Shown here one piece after another: positions 35,707-47,445 of a stretch of 64,000 bases of DNA. The notes beneath the pieces were generated by a model. That model did not search any database and was not told the DNA's origin. It saw only the letters and a program-made list of their open reading frames with translations. The stretch lies in the NCBI GenBank assembly GCA_040752025.1, contig JBFMFR010000012.1:1-64000 (forward strand). Reading direction: 5' to 3'. Numbering within the stretch: the stretch's first letter is position 1; each line of letters opens with the position of its first letter. The DNA is from JBFMFR01 sp040752025. GTDB lineage: Bacteria; Chloroflexota; Anaerolineae; Anaerolineales; UBA4823. A program made the position numbers and the translations under genes.

Positions 35707-36665
35707 ACAACCTCATCTACAGGTTGCTGCAAAACCTCGTAGGTGTAGCCATCCCGGATGGGCTGGTTGGCGTTCAGGTGTGTGCGGATGTACTGCCCGC
35801 AGTTGCTGCCGATGTAATTCTCTTCGACCTCGCCGATGCTGACGATCACCTGGTAGCCAGCGGCGCGTAAAGATTCGACGATCTCGTACTCCTCCCGCGC
35901 TGCGCCAGGATCGATATACGAGGCCAGCCGGTTCTGCTCGGCCCGGTAGGTCGGGTTGAGCGGGGTGATCTTGACCAGGAATTTTTCCGGGGAGAAATAC
36001 TGCCGCAGCACCTGCGCTTCCACGGGCATGCCCTGGGCCAGGGCGAAGTTCAGCGTGATCTTGCGGTCGCCGGGGCTGTAGAAGCGCTCGCCATATTCGG
36101 CCATCTGCCGGAAGCTCCACTTCTTGACCGGGATGATCTGGTCGCGCCGCGCCGGGTCGGTGGTGTGCAGCGAAAACTGGAACTGGAAGTGCCCGCCGGC
36201 ATATTGCGCTTGCTTGATCTCCAGCAGGCGCTCGAAGAACCGCCCCGCACCGGCCGGCGCAACCGTAGAGATGGAAGGCATCAGGCCCGGGGCGTGGTAG
36301 CGGCGTGGCAGTTCCTCCAAAACCGTGAGCAGATGGGGGTTGAGCGCCGGCTCGCCCATGCGGGCGAACTGGATCTTGAACTGGCGCGCCGGCACGCGCC
36401 CATCCGGGTAGCGCTTGCGCACCAGGTAATCTACCTGGGCGAAAATCTCTTCCACCGACGGCTTGCCCTGGTAAAAACCACCGGCGTCGCACATCATGCA
36501 GCCGATGGGGCAGCCGAACATGGTCGAAACCAGCAGCACCCACTTCTGCTCCCTGGGAGCGGGCGGCTGCAAGGCCTCGACAAATTCCACCAGATGCCCC
36601 CCTTCCAGTTCACCAATGTAAACCACAGCCACATCTTCTCGACCCGCAGAAGCGATCACCTTCAT
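35703..36665 (-). CDS. Radical SAM protein, RlmN-like
   Basis: 320 residues. The [4Fe-4S]/SAM motif is C52-x3-C56-x2-C59 in FGCPIGCMMCD, followed by a TIM-barrel-like sequence with MGEPALNPHLL and FQFSLHTTDPARRD, which resembles the RlmN/Cfr methylsynthase group. The N-terminal helical domain of true RlmN is missing, so rRNA methylation is not assured. It may be a related enzyme of unknown substrate. Its ATG overlaps the flavoprotein stop (ATGA), with AAGGAG inside the upstream gene, so the two are coupled. Confidence 0.85.
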   Translation of the reverse strand: MKVIASAGREDVAVVYIGELEGGHLVEFVEALQPPAPREQKWVLLVSTMFGCPIGCMMCDAGGFYQGKPSVEEIFAQVDYLVRKRYPDGRVPARQFKIQFARMGEPALNPHLLTVLEELPRRYHAPGLMPSISTVAPAGAGRFFERLLEIKQAQYAGGHFQFQFSLHTTDPARRDQIIPVKKWSFRQMAEYGERFYSPGDRKITLNFALAQGMPVEAQVLRQYFSPEKFLVKITPLNPTYRAEQNRLASYIDPGAAREEYEIVESLRAAGYQVIVSIGEVEENYIGSNCGQYIRTHLNANQPIRDGYTYEVLQQPVDEVV

Positions 36666-37546
36666 ACCGAATTCTCCTTTAAATAACGATAGATTTTCAT
36701 GGCGGCCAGGATGCCATCCCCGACCGCTATCGAGGTTTGCCTGAATATGCCGTTCTTTACGTCACCGATGAAATATAACACACCTGTGTCTTGCAGCAGC
36801 GCGGTATTTTCCTGCCAGCCGGGCTCCAGGAAATCCAGGGCGGGCCTACGCCCCAGCGCGCCCACCAGGTAATCAACGGTGAAACTCACTTCCCCGGAAG
36901 GGCTGGTGCATTCGAGCAATAGTTGGCCGGCGGCGGTGCGCCCTACGCCCTGCAGGCGCGTGCTCGCGTGATAAGCGATATTCTGCGCCTGGCTGGCCCG
37001 CTGCCACAGCAGCGGCAGGCACTTGAGCTGGTCGCCGCGGTTCAAGACCAGCACCTGGTTATGGCGCGCCAGGTTGAGGGCGTAATCGAAAGCCGCGTCG
37101 CCAGCGCCCACAATCGCCACGCGCCGGCCGCGCTCGGCCAACAGCGGGTACACCTCGTAGAACACCTGCGCGGCAGCAGCCGAGGGAACCAGGCCGGGCT
37201 CGAACTGCTCTGCGCGGGTGCCCGAGGCGATCACCAGCCGGCGCGCCGGGTGCAGGCCGGCGTTGGTCTGGATTTGAAATAAAGGCGACTGGTAAGCTAC
37301 GCTACAGACACGCTCGTAGGTTACTTCCACGCCGGCAGCTTCGGCCTGGCGCACGAACAGCTCGACCAGGCGCGGGCCGGGAACCCCGCCCGGGAAGCCG
37401 GGATAATTCTCGACTAAGTTGGCGTTGCGCAGCAAACCTCCCGCCTGTTCACCCTCCAGCAGCAGGCAGGGAAGGCCGTAGCGGTGCAGTTGCAGAGCGG
37501 CGCTCAACCCCGCCGGGCCGGCGCCGATAATCGCCACCTCGTGCAT
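36662..37546 (-). CDS. FAD/NAD(P)-dependent oxidoreductase, thioredoxin-reductase-like
   Basis: 294 residues. An FAD Rossmann motif GAGPAGLS opens the protein, a TrxR-like segment reads ENYPGFPGGV, and a second NAD(P) motif is VGAGDAAFDYAL. The CxxC redox pair of thioredoxin reductase is absent, and the usual C-terminal GD(V/I) segment is present (YFIGDVKNG). It is thus closer to ferredoxin-NAD(P)H reductase-like flavoproteins, which could feed electrons to the adjacent radical SAM enzyme; that is inference. The ATG overlaps the upstream stop (TGATG). Confidence 0.88.
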   Translation of the reverse strand: MHEVAIIGAGPAGLSAALQLHRYGLPCLLLEGEQAGGLLRNANLVENYPGFPGGVPGPRLVELFVRQAEAAGVEVTYERVCSVAYQSPLFQIQTNAGLHPARRLVIASGTRAEQFEPGLVPSAAAAQVFYEVYPLLAERGRRVAIVGAGDAAFDYALNLARHNQVLVLNRGDQLKCLPLLWQRASQAQNIAYHASTRLQGVGRTAAGQLLLECTSPSGEVSFTVDYLVGALGRRPALDFLEPGWQENTALLQDTGVLYFIGDVKNGIFRQTSIAVGDGILAAMKIYRYLKENSV

Positions 37547-38208
37547 CACCCCGTCATCTCCTGCAAGGCCGATAACACCTGTTCCACCAGCAGCAGATTG
37601 GCAAAGCCATGCGCCAGGTTCAGCAGTGTTGCCCGGTGGAAATCTTCATTATACGTGGCCGTCCCATCCACCAGGAAGAACACCTGCCAGCCGCGCATGA
37701 ACGCCGAGCGGGCCGTGGTCTCACAGCATAGATGAGTCATCACCCCGGTGATGACAAGCTGGTCCACCTGGCGCGCTCTCAGCCAGCTTTCCAGCTCGGT
37801 GCCCAGAAAAGCATCGTAGCGGGTCTTTTCGATCACCTGCCCCAGGGAGCTGTCCAGGTGAGGGGTCAAGGCGCTCCTGGGATGCTCCGCCGTGATCAGG
37901 TCACGCCACCAGGTTGCCAGCAGGCCCGCATCCTGGGCCGTATTGACGTGCCGGGTGAACACGATAGGCAGTTCCAGGGCCGCGTAGGCCTGCACTAGCG
38001 CCCGCACGCCCGGCAGGATCGCCAACGCGCTGGGCACGAAGGCGTGCGAATCGGGCTCCAGGAAATATTCCTGCATATCCAGCACTAGCAAGGCCGAACT
38101 ACGCCCATCGAAGGGAGGCGCATGCCGGCGCTGCAAGGCATCCAACGAATGCAGCATATCCTGGGCTTTCGGCCCAATCGTATCTGGCGTAAAATAGCTT
38201 TCTTTCAT
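37546..38208 (-). CDS. Isochorismatase-family cysteine hydrolase
   Basis: 220 residues. The catalytic triad is visible: Asp in LLVLDMQEYFL (D44), Lys in IEKTRYDAFLG and the nucleophile Cys in GVMTHLCCETTARSA; the cis-peptide region GVMTH is typical. Members hydrolyse nicotinamide, isochorismate, N-carbamoyl amines or similar amides; which applies cannot be read. The start is uncertain: ATG at 38208 begins the family-like part, while a longer frame starts at 38232. It is first in a three-gene overlapping unit with the flavoprotein and the radical SAM protein. Confidence 0.88.
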   Translation of the reverse strand: MKESYFTPDTIGPKAQDMLHSLDALQRRHAPPFDGRSSALLVLDMQEYFLEPDSHAFVPSALAILPGVRALVQAYAALELPIVFTRHVNTAQDAGLLATWWRDLITAEHPRSALTPHLDSSLGQVIEKTRYDAFLGTELESWLRARQVDQLVITGVMTHLCCETTARSAFMRGWQVFFLVDGTATYNEDFHRATLLNLAHGFANLLLVEQVLSALQEMTG

Positions 38209-38311
38209 CACCGCTAACAGCACGCAACACATTTGGGGGCAGGCGGGTGGATTGTAATTTCAATCCAGACCCCTGTCAAGTTTGTTTGGCTGTCGCGTCA
38301 GCGCTGCACGG

Positions 38312-38339
38312 TTGCCAGATGTTAAATCTGTAGTATAAT
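38312..38339 (+). promoter_or_regulatory. Promoter of tRNA-Ser
   Basis: TTGCCA (38312-38317), 16-nt spacer, perfect TATAAT (38334-38339), ending 39 nt before the mature tRNA 5' end. Strong match for a stable-RNA promoter. Confidence 0.8.
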
Positions 38340-38378
38340 GCACTTCGCCCACGGGGAGAAAGCCGTCAGGCGTTTTGT

Positions 38379-38468
38379 GGAGAGGTCGCGTAGTCTGGCC
38401 TAGCGCGCACGCCTGGAGAGCGTGTTACCCGCAAGGGTACGCGGGTTCGAATCCCGCCCTCTCCGCCA
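38379..38468 (+). tRNA. tRNA-Ser(GGA)
   Basis: The acceptor stem GGAGAGG pairs with CCTCTCC (38458-38464), followed by G and an encoded CCA. The anticodon stem CACGC/GCGTG holds loop CTGGAGA with anticodon GGA. A long variable arm (TACCCGCAAGGGTA) and T arm CGGGTTCGAATCCCG confirm a class II serine tRNA. It has its own promoter and a downstream terminator. Confidence 0.97.
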
Positions 38469-38476
38469 TAACGAAG

Positions 38477-38516
38477 CACCTCCTGTTCGAATGCTTGCAG
38501 GAGGTGTTGGTTTTCT
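38477..38516 (+). terminator. Terminator after tRNA-Ser
   Basis: CACCTCCTG (38477-38485) pairs with CAGGAGGTG (38498-38506), 9 bp, followed by the U-rich TTGGTTTTCT. It closes the tRNA transcript 8 nt after its CCA end. Confidence 0.8.
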
Positions 38517-38541
38517 CTATGAAAACGAGGCGAATTCACGC

Positions 38542-38547
38542 TATAAT
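38542..38547 (+). promoter_or_regulatory. TATAAT box of the SNF2 helicase gene, leaderless type
   Basis: TATAAT ends 9 nt before the ATG at 38557, placing the predicted transcription start at or beside the start codon. No Shine-Dalgarno is seen and no good -35 box is visible. Confidence 0.55.
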
Positions 38548-38556
38548 AAGATCTGT

Positions 38557-41778
<3,222 letters not shown>

Positions 41779-41782
41779 ACCT

Positions 41783-42664
41783 ATGCCAAGACGTCGTACC
41801 AAATACAACTCCCGCTCTAACTTCGAGCCTACCCGCCCGATCCAGACCAAGAAGGGCATCAAGGCGCACAGCCAGCATGGCGCTTTCGCCAAGAACTGGT
41901 GGGCCACGCGCTGGATCGAAGCCATGGAGCGCCTGGTGGACGCCCGCCGCCTGTCGCGCGGGCGCACCTACGCCCGCAAAGGCCAGGTGCTCTCGATCGA
42001 AGAACACGAAAACAGCGTCGCGGCGCGCGTGCAAGGCTCGCGCCGCACCCCTTATAAAGTCACCATCCAGGTTGCTCCACTCGATGACGCCCATTGGGAG
42101 AAAGTCGTGGATGCCCTGGCCGAGCAAGCCCTGTTCACCGCCCAACTGTTGGCCGGAGAAATGCCTCAGGAGATCGAAGACGCCTTCAAAACCGCCGGCG
42201 TCAGCCTGTTCCCCACCCGGCGCGGCGACCTGACCACCTCCTGCTCCTGCCCAGACTGGTCGAACCCCTGCAAGCACGTCGCCGCCACTCATTACATCCT
42301 GGGCGAGCGTTTCGATGAGGACCCCTTCCTGCTCTTCCGCCTGCGCGGTCGCAGCCAGGAACAGATCCTGCAAGGCCTGCGCCAGCGCCGCGCCGGGCAA
42401 GACGCCGAAGTAGATGAAGCCGAGAAGGAAGAAGAACCCGAAGTCAGCCTCCCCCTGGAAGAATCCCTGGCGCATTTCTGGCAGTCCAGCGAGCCTCTGG
42501 AACAATTCTCTGTGAATATCAAACCCCCGGCGATCGAGGTGCCTTTACTCAAACGCCTGGGCGAACCGGCCTACGCCGCCGAGCCCGGCCTGCAATACCT
42601 GCTCTTGCCTGCCCTGCGCGTCATCAGCCAGACCGCCATCCAGACGGCCTTCGGGGAGGAATAG
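41783..42664 (+). CDS. SWIM zinc-finger domain protein
   Basis: 293 residues. A SWIM motif C154-x-C156-x6-C163-x-H165 (CSCPDWSNPCKH) follows an N-terminal basic domain (RRRTKYNSRSNF, then FAKNWWATRWIEAMERL), and a charged Glu-rich stretch precedes the C-terminus. SWIM domains bind DNA or protein; in bacteria this gene type regularly accompanies SNF2 helicases and is presumed to work with them. It starts 4 nt after the helicase stop. It converges on the molybdopterin-type gene with 9 nt between stops. Confidence 0.92.
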   Translation: MPRRRTKYNSRSNFEPTRPIQTKKGIKAHSQHGAFAKNWWATRWIEAMERLVDARRLSRGRTYARKGQVLSIEEHENSVAARVQGSRRTPYKVTIQVAPLDDAHWEKVVDALAEQALFTAQLLAGEMPQEIEDAFKTAGVSLFPTRRGDLTTSCSCPDWSNPCKHVAATHYILGERFDEDPFLLFRLRGRSQEQILQGLRQRRAGQDAEVDEAEKEEEPEVSLPLEESLAHFWQSSEPLEQFSVNIKPPAIEVPLLKRLGEPAYAAEPGLQYLLLPALRVISQTAIQTAFGEE

Positions 42665-42673
42665 CGGCTGGCT

Positions 42674-44563
42674 TCAGCCTTCCAGCCAGACGCGCCCGGC
42701 GCTGGCCGCCAGGTCGCCGCTGCTGTTCTGCGCCGCGCCGACCAGCGCTAACCCCGCTTCCAGCGGCATCGCCAGGCTTTCCGGGTGCAGCTCGGCGGCC
42801 AATTGCAGCCTGGCTTCTACAGCGCCGTAAACTGACCTGACCCGCACCTGCTGGTGATGGCGCAGGCCCTGGCGGCGGGCGGTGCTCGGGTGCACTTCCA
42901 CCCAAATCGGCCCGGCCTGACCAGGGATGCTTCCCGGCACCAGAGTCAGGCCCAGTTCAGTCTGCCCAACGCCATCGCTGGCTGGCATGCCCGGCTGGCC
43001 CGGCCCGTTGGCAATGGCCACAGCCGGCATGCGCACGGGCGACTCCGTCCACCAGCCGCCGCGCTGGCTCCAACTATCCCAGAAAGCCTGGGGGGAGGCG
43101 CCTTCTAATCGCGCCAGGGGCGCCAGCGCCGCATGGATGAAATCCAGCTCGCGGTCGTACGGCAGCCCGCAGCCCGCCAGGCGAGCCGCAGCCAGGAGCA
43201 CATCCACCGTCGCGCGCCCCTGCCCGCCGGCCGGCAGCGCCGGCTGGATGGCCGAGACCAGCGGCCGGTCGGCCCCGTCCGGTTTGTGATAGCCCCAGGA
43301 TTCCAGGGGCAGCCGGTCCGGCAGGATGGTATCGGCCAGCGCCGCCGTGGCATCCGGCCGCGGCGAAAACGAGATCACCCGCTCCACCTGCTCCAGCGCC
43401 TGGGCAAAGCCCAGAGCCGGCGGCAGATCGCCCAGCGGGTCGGCGCCGTGCACCAGCAGGACTTTCACCTGCCCGGCGCGCATGCGTTCCGCCAGCGCGC
43501 CCAGTTCGGCCAGGCTGCTGGACGGGCGGTTCAAACTCGGGAAGACCGGCGCTTCCACCGGCAGGTACACCCCGCCTGGCTTTCCCAGGTTGCCGAGGAT
43601 CGTGTTGAGCCACAGAATCGCACTGGCAGCCGCCAGGCCATCCACCTGGCCCAGGGCCAGCGACCCAGGAACTGCCAGCGTACGCCCGGCGGCCAGCATG
43701 CGCTGCGCCAGCCGCTCGAGTTCTTCCAAAGGAAGACCAGCCGCGCCCGCCTCCGCGCTGGCCGCTTCACCCGCCAGCGATGTGTGCCCCAATTTCGCTT
43801 CCAACACGCCGCCCAACGCCCGGGCCAGACGGGCCAGGCTGCCCGGGGGCGTCGCCACCCATTCCTGCACCCCTGCTTCCCGGCGCGGCGATAACAGCAA
43901 ACGCCGCGAGCCGCCTGCCGCCAGCCAGGGCTCGCCGAGATCGGCGCCAAACAGGACCCCCAGCTCGGCCTGCGCCAGGTCGAAATGCGGCAGCCGGGCG
44001 GCGCCAAAGCATGCCCGGGTTGCCTCCAGGAGCGTTACACGACCCTCTTGAAGGGCCAAAGGGTCCAGCCGCGCCAGGTGCATCCCGGGACGGACCTGGT
44101 TGAGCAATTGCAGCAGGTCGAAAAGATGATCGGGGAAAGCGCCGGCCAGGAAAGCGATCTGCTGCGGGCGAACATCGCGCAGCGTTGCTGCCAGCACGCC
44201 GGTCGCCGCCTCCCAGGTAATGCGCACGTAATCCCCGCTGCCGCGCCGCGGCTGGGAAAGCGCTCCCCCCCAGCGCGGCCCGTCCACCAGCAACCCCAAA
44301 TCCACCCGTTGAGACGGGCAGCCCGCGCCAAAAGGCCGCGGGTGAGCCGGGTTCGCTGCCACGTCCAACACCTGCCCGTGGCGCACCCGCACCAGCAGAC
44401 CGCACCCGGCGGAGCAGGCCGGGCAGGTCGTGGGGATCCAGGCATCTTCGGCCTGCTTCCAACGGGCCAGGCGCATACCCGCCCAGGCAGCCAGCAAAGC
44501 CGAGGCCCCAGCCCCGCTGGCCTTGAGGAATTCCCTGCGTGAGAAGCTTTTCCGCGCCGCCAT
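42674..44563 (-). CDS. Molybdopterin-type oxidoreductase catalytic subunit with TAT signal
   Basis: 629 residues. A twin-arginine signal SRREFLKASG (RR at 9-10) is followed by a [4Fe-4S] set C47-x2-C50-x3-C54-x27-C82, the MopB (Fdh/Nar/Nap-type) spacing. The central domain is short for the family. HGADPLGDLP and later ILPDRLPLESWGYH fit the cofactor-binding region, and a C-terminal dinucleotide-binding-like domain contains VEVHPSTARRQGLRHHQ. No Lys follows the last cluster Cys (it reads CPSQ). The substrate cannot be inferred; the four Cys argue against arsenite oxidase. It starts where the small membrane protein ends (TAATG). Confidence 0.85.
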   Translation of the reverse strand: MAARKSFSRREFLKASGAGASALLAAWAGMRLARWKQAEDAWIPTTCPACSAGCGLLVRVRHGQVLDVAANPAHPRPFGAGCPSQRVDLGLLVDGPRWGGALSQPRRGSGDYVRITWEAATGVLAATLRDVRPQQIAFLAGAFPDHLFDLLQLLNQVRPGMHLARLDPLALQEGRVTLLEATRACFGAARLPHFDLAQAELGVLFGADLGEPWLAAGGSRRLLLSPRREAGVQEWVATPPGSLARLARALGGVLEAKLGHTSLAGEAASAEAGAAGLPLEELERLAQRMLAAGRTLAVPGSLALGQVDGLAAASAILWLNTILGNLGKPGGVYLPVEAPVFPSLNRPSSSLAELGALAERMRAGQVKVLLVHGADPLGDLPPALGFAQALEQVERVISFSPRPDATAALADTILPDRLPLESWGYHKPDGADRPLVSAIQPALPAGGQGRATVDVLLAAARLAGCGLPYDRELDFIHAALAPLARLEGASPQAFWDSWSQRGGWWTESPVRMPAVAIANGPGQPGMPASDGVGQTELGLTLVPGSIPGQAGPIWVEVHPSTARRQGLRHHQQVRVRSVYGAVEARLQLAAELHPESLAMPLEAGLALVGAAQNSSGDLAASAGRVWLEG

Positions 44564-44934
44564 TACAGCCCGGTCGCCCGCGAACGCAGCAAGATGCCCA
44601 CCATAAATAAAAAGGCCAGGCTGTAGATCAATATCGAGCGCCGCTTGTCATCGCCGCGCGTGAACAGGAACACCGCCGGGATTGCCAGCACACTGACCAC
44701 CCCGTACAGGATGTGCATGAAAGGATTGGCTGGATTGATCCCCTGTCCCAGGATCACCGCCGCGCCCAGGATCGCCTGGCCCACGTTGAGCACCTCAGCG
44801 ATCACCAGCGCTCCCCAATAGCTGCTATCCAGGCCCTGGCGGCGGAAGAAACGCCACAGCCCCCAGGCTGTCATGATAACCGTGTACAGCATGGCGGTGT
44901 CTCCCAGGCGATTGTGTAACTCGATCAGCGACAT
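44563..44934 (-). CDS. Small four-helix membrane protein paired with the molybdopterin-type enzyme
   Basis: 123 residues with about four hydrophobic helices. A His near the N-terminus (LIELHNRLGDTAML) and another in FMHILYGVVS are possible heme or structural ligands, but no cytochrome b561-type His pairs are clear. AGGAG precedes the ATG at 44934; a longer upstream frame lacks a ribosome binding site. Its stop overlaps the start of the TAT-targeted enzyme (TAATG), so the two are likely one functional unit, perhaps membrane anchor and exported catalytic subunit. Confidence 0.78.
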   Translation of the reverse strand: MSLIELHNRLGDTAMLYTVIMTAWGLWRFFRRQGLDSSYWGALVIAEVLNVGQAILGAAVILGQGINPANPFMHILYGVVSVLAIPAVFLFTRGDDKRRSILIYSLAFLFMVGILLRSRATGL

Positions 44935-45223
44935 AGCACTCCTCCAGATAAATATCATTTTCGAACAGCGTGCAGGCGCATCCCTCTTGCCAATAATTAT
45001 AACAACACCTTTGCCATCCGTGTTCATCCTATCAATCCGTGTTCGATTTTTGCCGGCGCAACTGCTGGTGATGGCGCTAACCAGAACGGGTGATGAGTCG
45101 AATCACCCTCAAAATAGCACTTTCCGGCAGGGCTTAAACGTATCCCCCCATGCGCCCATGTGCTATAATTTTGTTCCGACATTATAGAGTATCTTACTCT
45201 AGTTATTTTACGGAGGCACTTTC

Positions 45224-45784
45224 ATGGATAAGGAGACGCCACCCACACAGGACGAAAAGAAGCCGATCAACCGGCGAGAATTCTTGAATTTCGCCTGGCT
45301 GGCTTCGTTGGGTTTCATCAGCATCAACCTGGCGGGGGCCACTTTTCTATTTGCGATGCCGCGCTTCAAAGAAGGCGAATTCGGCGGCGTGATCAGCGTT
45401 GGCACAACCGCTGAACTGCCAACTCCAGGGAGTTCCCCATCCAATTTACCCAAGGTAAAACTCTGGCTATCCAATACGGAGGATGGCGTTACCGCCCTAT
45501 ACAAGGTGTGTACGCACCTGGGCTGCCTGTACAACTGGCGCGAGCAAGAAGACCGCTTCGTCTGTCCCTGCCACGGCTCCCAGTTCACCCTGGAAGGCCA
45601 ATACATCCAGGGGCCGGCGCCGCGCTCGTTGGATCGCTTCATCGTCCAGGTTGTGGATCCGGCCAGCGGAGAAATCCTGGCCGAGACTGGCGAAGACGGC
45701 GCCCCGCTGGCTTTGCCCGACAACCCGGATGCCATTATCCAGGTGGACACCGGCAAGCGCATCACTGGCAAAGCCCATGGCTAG
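45224..45784 (+). CDS. Rieske [2Fe-2S] protein of a cytochrome bc complex
   Basis: 186 residues. A TAT-like NRREFLNF (16-23) and a membrane anchor (about 24-46) are followed by the Rieske domain with C96-T-H98-L-G-C101 and C114-P-C116-H117-G-S, giving the Cys2-His2 cluster ligands and the disulfide pair. It takes electrons from quinol oxidised by cytochrome b. ACGGAGG precedes the ATG. It is first in the plus-strand set Rieske - cytochrome b - two cytochromes c, and divergent from the molybdopterin-type pair. The region 44935-45223 holds TATAAT-like sequences (for example 45165-45170) but no firm promoter. Confidence 0.95.
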   Translation: MDKETPPTQDEKKPINRREFLNFAWLASLGFISINLAGATFLFAMPRFKEGEFGGVISVGTTAELPTPGSSPSNLPKVKLWLSNTEDGVTALYKVCTHLGCLYNWREQEDRFVCPCHGSQFTLEGQYIQGPAPRSLDRFIVQVVDPASGEILAETGEDGAPLALPDNPDAIIQVDTGKRITGKAHG

Positions 45785-45790
45785 AATTTA

Positions 45791-45827
45791 TCAGACTCCC
45801 GCAGTTTTAGAAGCTCCGGGAGTCTGA
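45791..45827 (+). other. Intercistronic hairpin between Rieske and cytochrome b genes
   Basis: TCAGACTCCCG (45791-45801) pairs perfectly with CGGGAGTCTGA (45817-45827) around a 15-nt loop. There is no U-tract, so simple termination is unlikely; mRNA processing or stability control is possible. Confidence 0.6.
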
Positions 45828-45858
45828 TGGGAAGCATTCATCTGCGGAGAGCGTTCTT

Positions 45859-47442
45859 ATGTTGAAATCCTTGAACATGCAAGATTTGCGTAAAAAGGCC
45901 ATGCAGGCCGTCGATGCCCGCGTGCGCATCATCACCGCCGGGCTGGGCTTGAACGAACTGCGGGCAGTCATGCGCGGCGACCCGCCCACCGAAAAGCCTA
46001 ACCCGCGCTACAAGGTGCACACCACCAGCTTTCTGTTCCACATCCGCCCGCGCTATTACGAAGCGGGCAGCACCATTCTGACCCACACCTTCCGCCTGGG
46101 CTTTTTCACCAGCTTCTTCTTCTTCGTGGAGCTGTTCACCGGGTTGATCCTGATGATCTACTACACCCCCTCGCCCGAAAAAGCCTACACCTCCATCCTG
46201 GATTTATTGAGCAACGTGCCTTTCGGCCAGTTGCTGCGCGATATCCATCGCCTGGGGGCGGAAGCCATGGTGATCTTCACCGTGCTGCACATGCTGCGCA
46301 CCTTCCTGACCGGTTCGTACAAAAAGGAACGCACCTTCACCTGGCTGACCGGCGTGGTGCTGCTGGGCATCACCATGTTCCTGAGCTTCAGCGGCTACCT
46401 GCTGCCCTGGGACCAACTGGCTTACTGGGCGGTCACCGTGGGCACCAGCATGGCCGAAGCCGCGCCCATGTTCGGCAACCAGGTCAACCTGCTGCTGCGC
46501 GGCGCCCCCGACATCAGCGCCAACGGTCTGCTGCGTTTCTACCTGATGCACGTGGTCATGCTGCCCCTGGCTGCCATCCTGGTGATCAGCATCCATTACT
46601 ACAAGGTTTCGCGCGAACACGGCATCTCACTCCCCGCCTCGATCGAAGAGGGAGAGGTGACCCCTGAGGTGAAGAAAGCCGCCAAGCAGCGCATCGATTT
46701 CATCCCCGACCTGCTCACTCACGAAGTCTTCCTTACCAGCCTGGGCCTGTTCTTGCTGGTGCTCAGTGTGACCTTCATCGGCTACCACGCCCCGCTTGAA
46801 TCGATCGCCAACCCGCAGGTCACCCCGCTGGATACCGAAGCGCCCTGGTATTTCTGGTGGCTGCAAGGCATGCTCAAGCTGGGCGATAAGACCCTGATGG
46901 GCATCATCATCCCCACCATCCTGGCGGCCTTGCTGGTCGGCCTGCCCTACATCGACCGCAACCCGCACCGCAGCATGTACAAACGCCCGCTGGCCGTGGC
47001 GATTGGCGTGCTGTCTGTGCTGGTCCTCGTCGTTCTAAGCTATATCGGTCTTCCCGAATATGGCATCGAAACCAACCCGGCCACACGCATCGTGCAAGAC
47101 CTGGCTCCTGAAGAGGGCGTCGGCCCGCTGCGCCAGGTGCCTTTCGACCAGTTACAACCCGGCGCTTACGAGGTCAACCTCACCCCTGCCAAGAACATGT
47201 GCCCCAGCATGGATTTCGGCTGCCCGGACCTGGAAGCCGTTTTCGCAGAGTTCACCCAGCGAATCAACGAGTCCATGCAGTTGGGCAAGATGGCCGACGT
47301 GCAGGCTGTGATGGTCATCGAAGCCTGGCAAATGGACCTGGTCAAGATCACGCCCCGCATCGTCTACACCGATCCCGAGGATGGGCAGCGCAAGACCTAC
47401 GAACGAGTCATCTACCTGCATCGCGAGCGTGGGAGTGAATAA
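45859..47442 (+). CDS. Cytochrome b with C-terminal soluble extension
   Basis: 527 residues, quinol-oxidising core of a bc-type complex, with both b6-like and subunit-IV-like halves in one chain. Heme ligands are H130/H144 and H231/H246; the second pair is 14 residues apart, the b6f-like spacing. The quinol-site PEWY motif appears as APWY (near residue 328), lacking the usual Glu. After the last helix (about 375-395) comes an extra soluble region of about 130 residues with Cys residues (NMCPSMDFGCPDLE), not part of classical cytochrome b. GGAGAG precedes the ATG. Confidence 0.93.
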   Translation: MLKSLNMQDLRKKAMQAVDARVRIITAGLGLNELRAVMRGDPPTEKPNPRYKVHTTSFLFHIRPRYYEAGSTILTHTFRLGFFTSFFFFVELFTGLILMIYYTPSPEKAYTSILDLLSNVPFGQLLRDIHRLGAEAMVIFTVLHMLRTFLTGSYKKERTFTWLTGVVLLGITMFLSFSGYLLPWDQLAYWAVTVGTSMAEAAPMFGNQVNLLLRGAPDISANGLLRFYLMHVVMLPLAAILVISIHYYKVSREHGISLPASIEEGEVTPEVKKAAKQRIDFIPDLLTHEVFLTSLGLFLLVLSVTFIGYHAPLESIANPQVTPLDTEAPWYFWWLQGMLKLGDKTLMGIIIPTILAALLVGLPYIDRNPHRSMYKRPLAVAIGVLSVLVLVVLSYIGLPEYGIETNPATRIVQDLAPEEGVGPLRQVPFDQLQPGAYEVNLTPAKNMCPSMDFGCPDLEAVFAEFTQRINESMQLGKMADVQAVMVIEAWQMDLVKITPRIVYTDPEDGQRKTYERVIYLHRERGSE

Positions 47443-47445
47443 GCC

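Noticed and set aside
42674..45784. MopB protein plus Rieske considered as arsenite oxidase (AioAB)
   Set aside because: The MopB protein has four cluster cysteines and a TAT signal, and the Rieske is next to a true cytochrome b, unlike AioAB.
45791..45827. Hairpin after the Rieske gene considered as a terminator
   Set aside because: Neither strand has a U-tract after it, and the next gene encodes a partner of the same complex.
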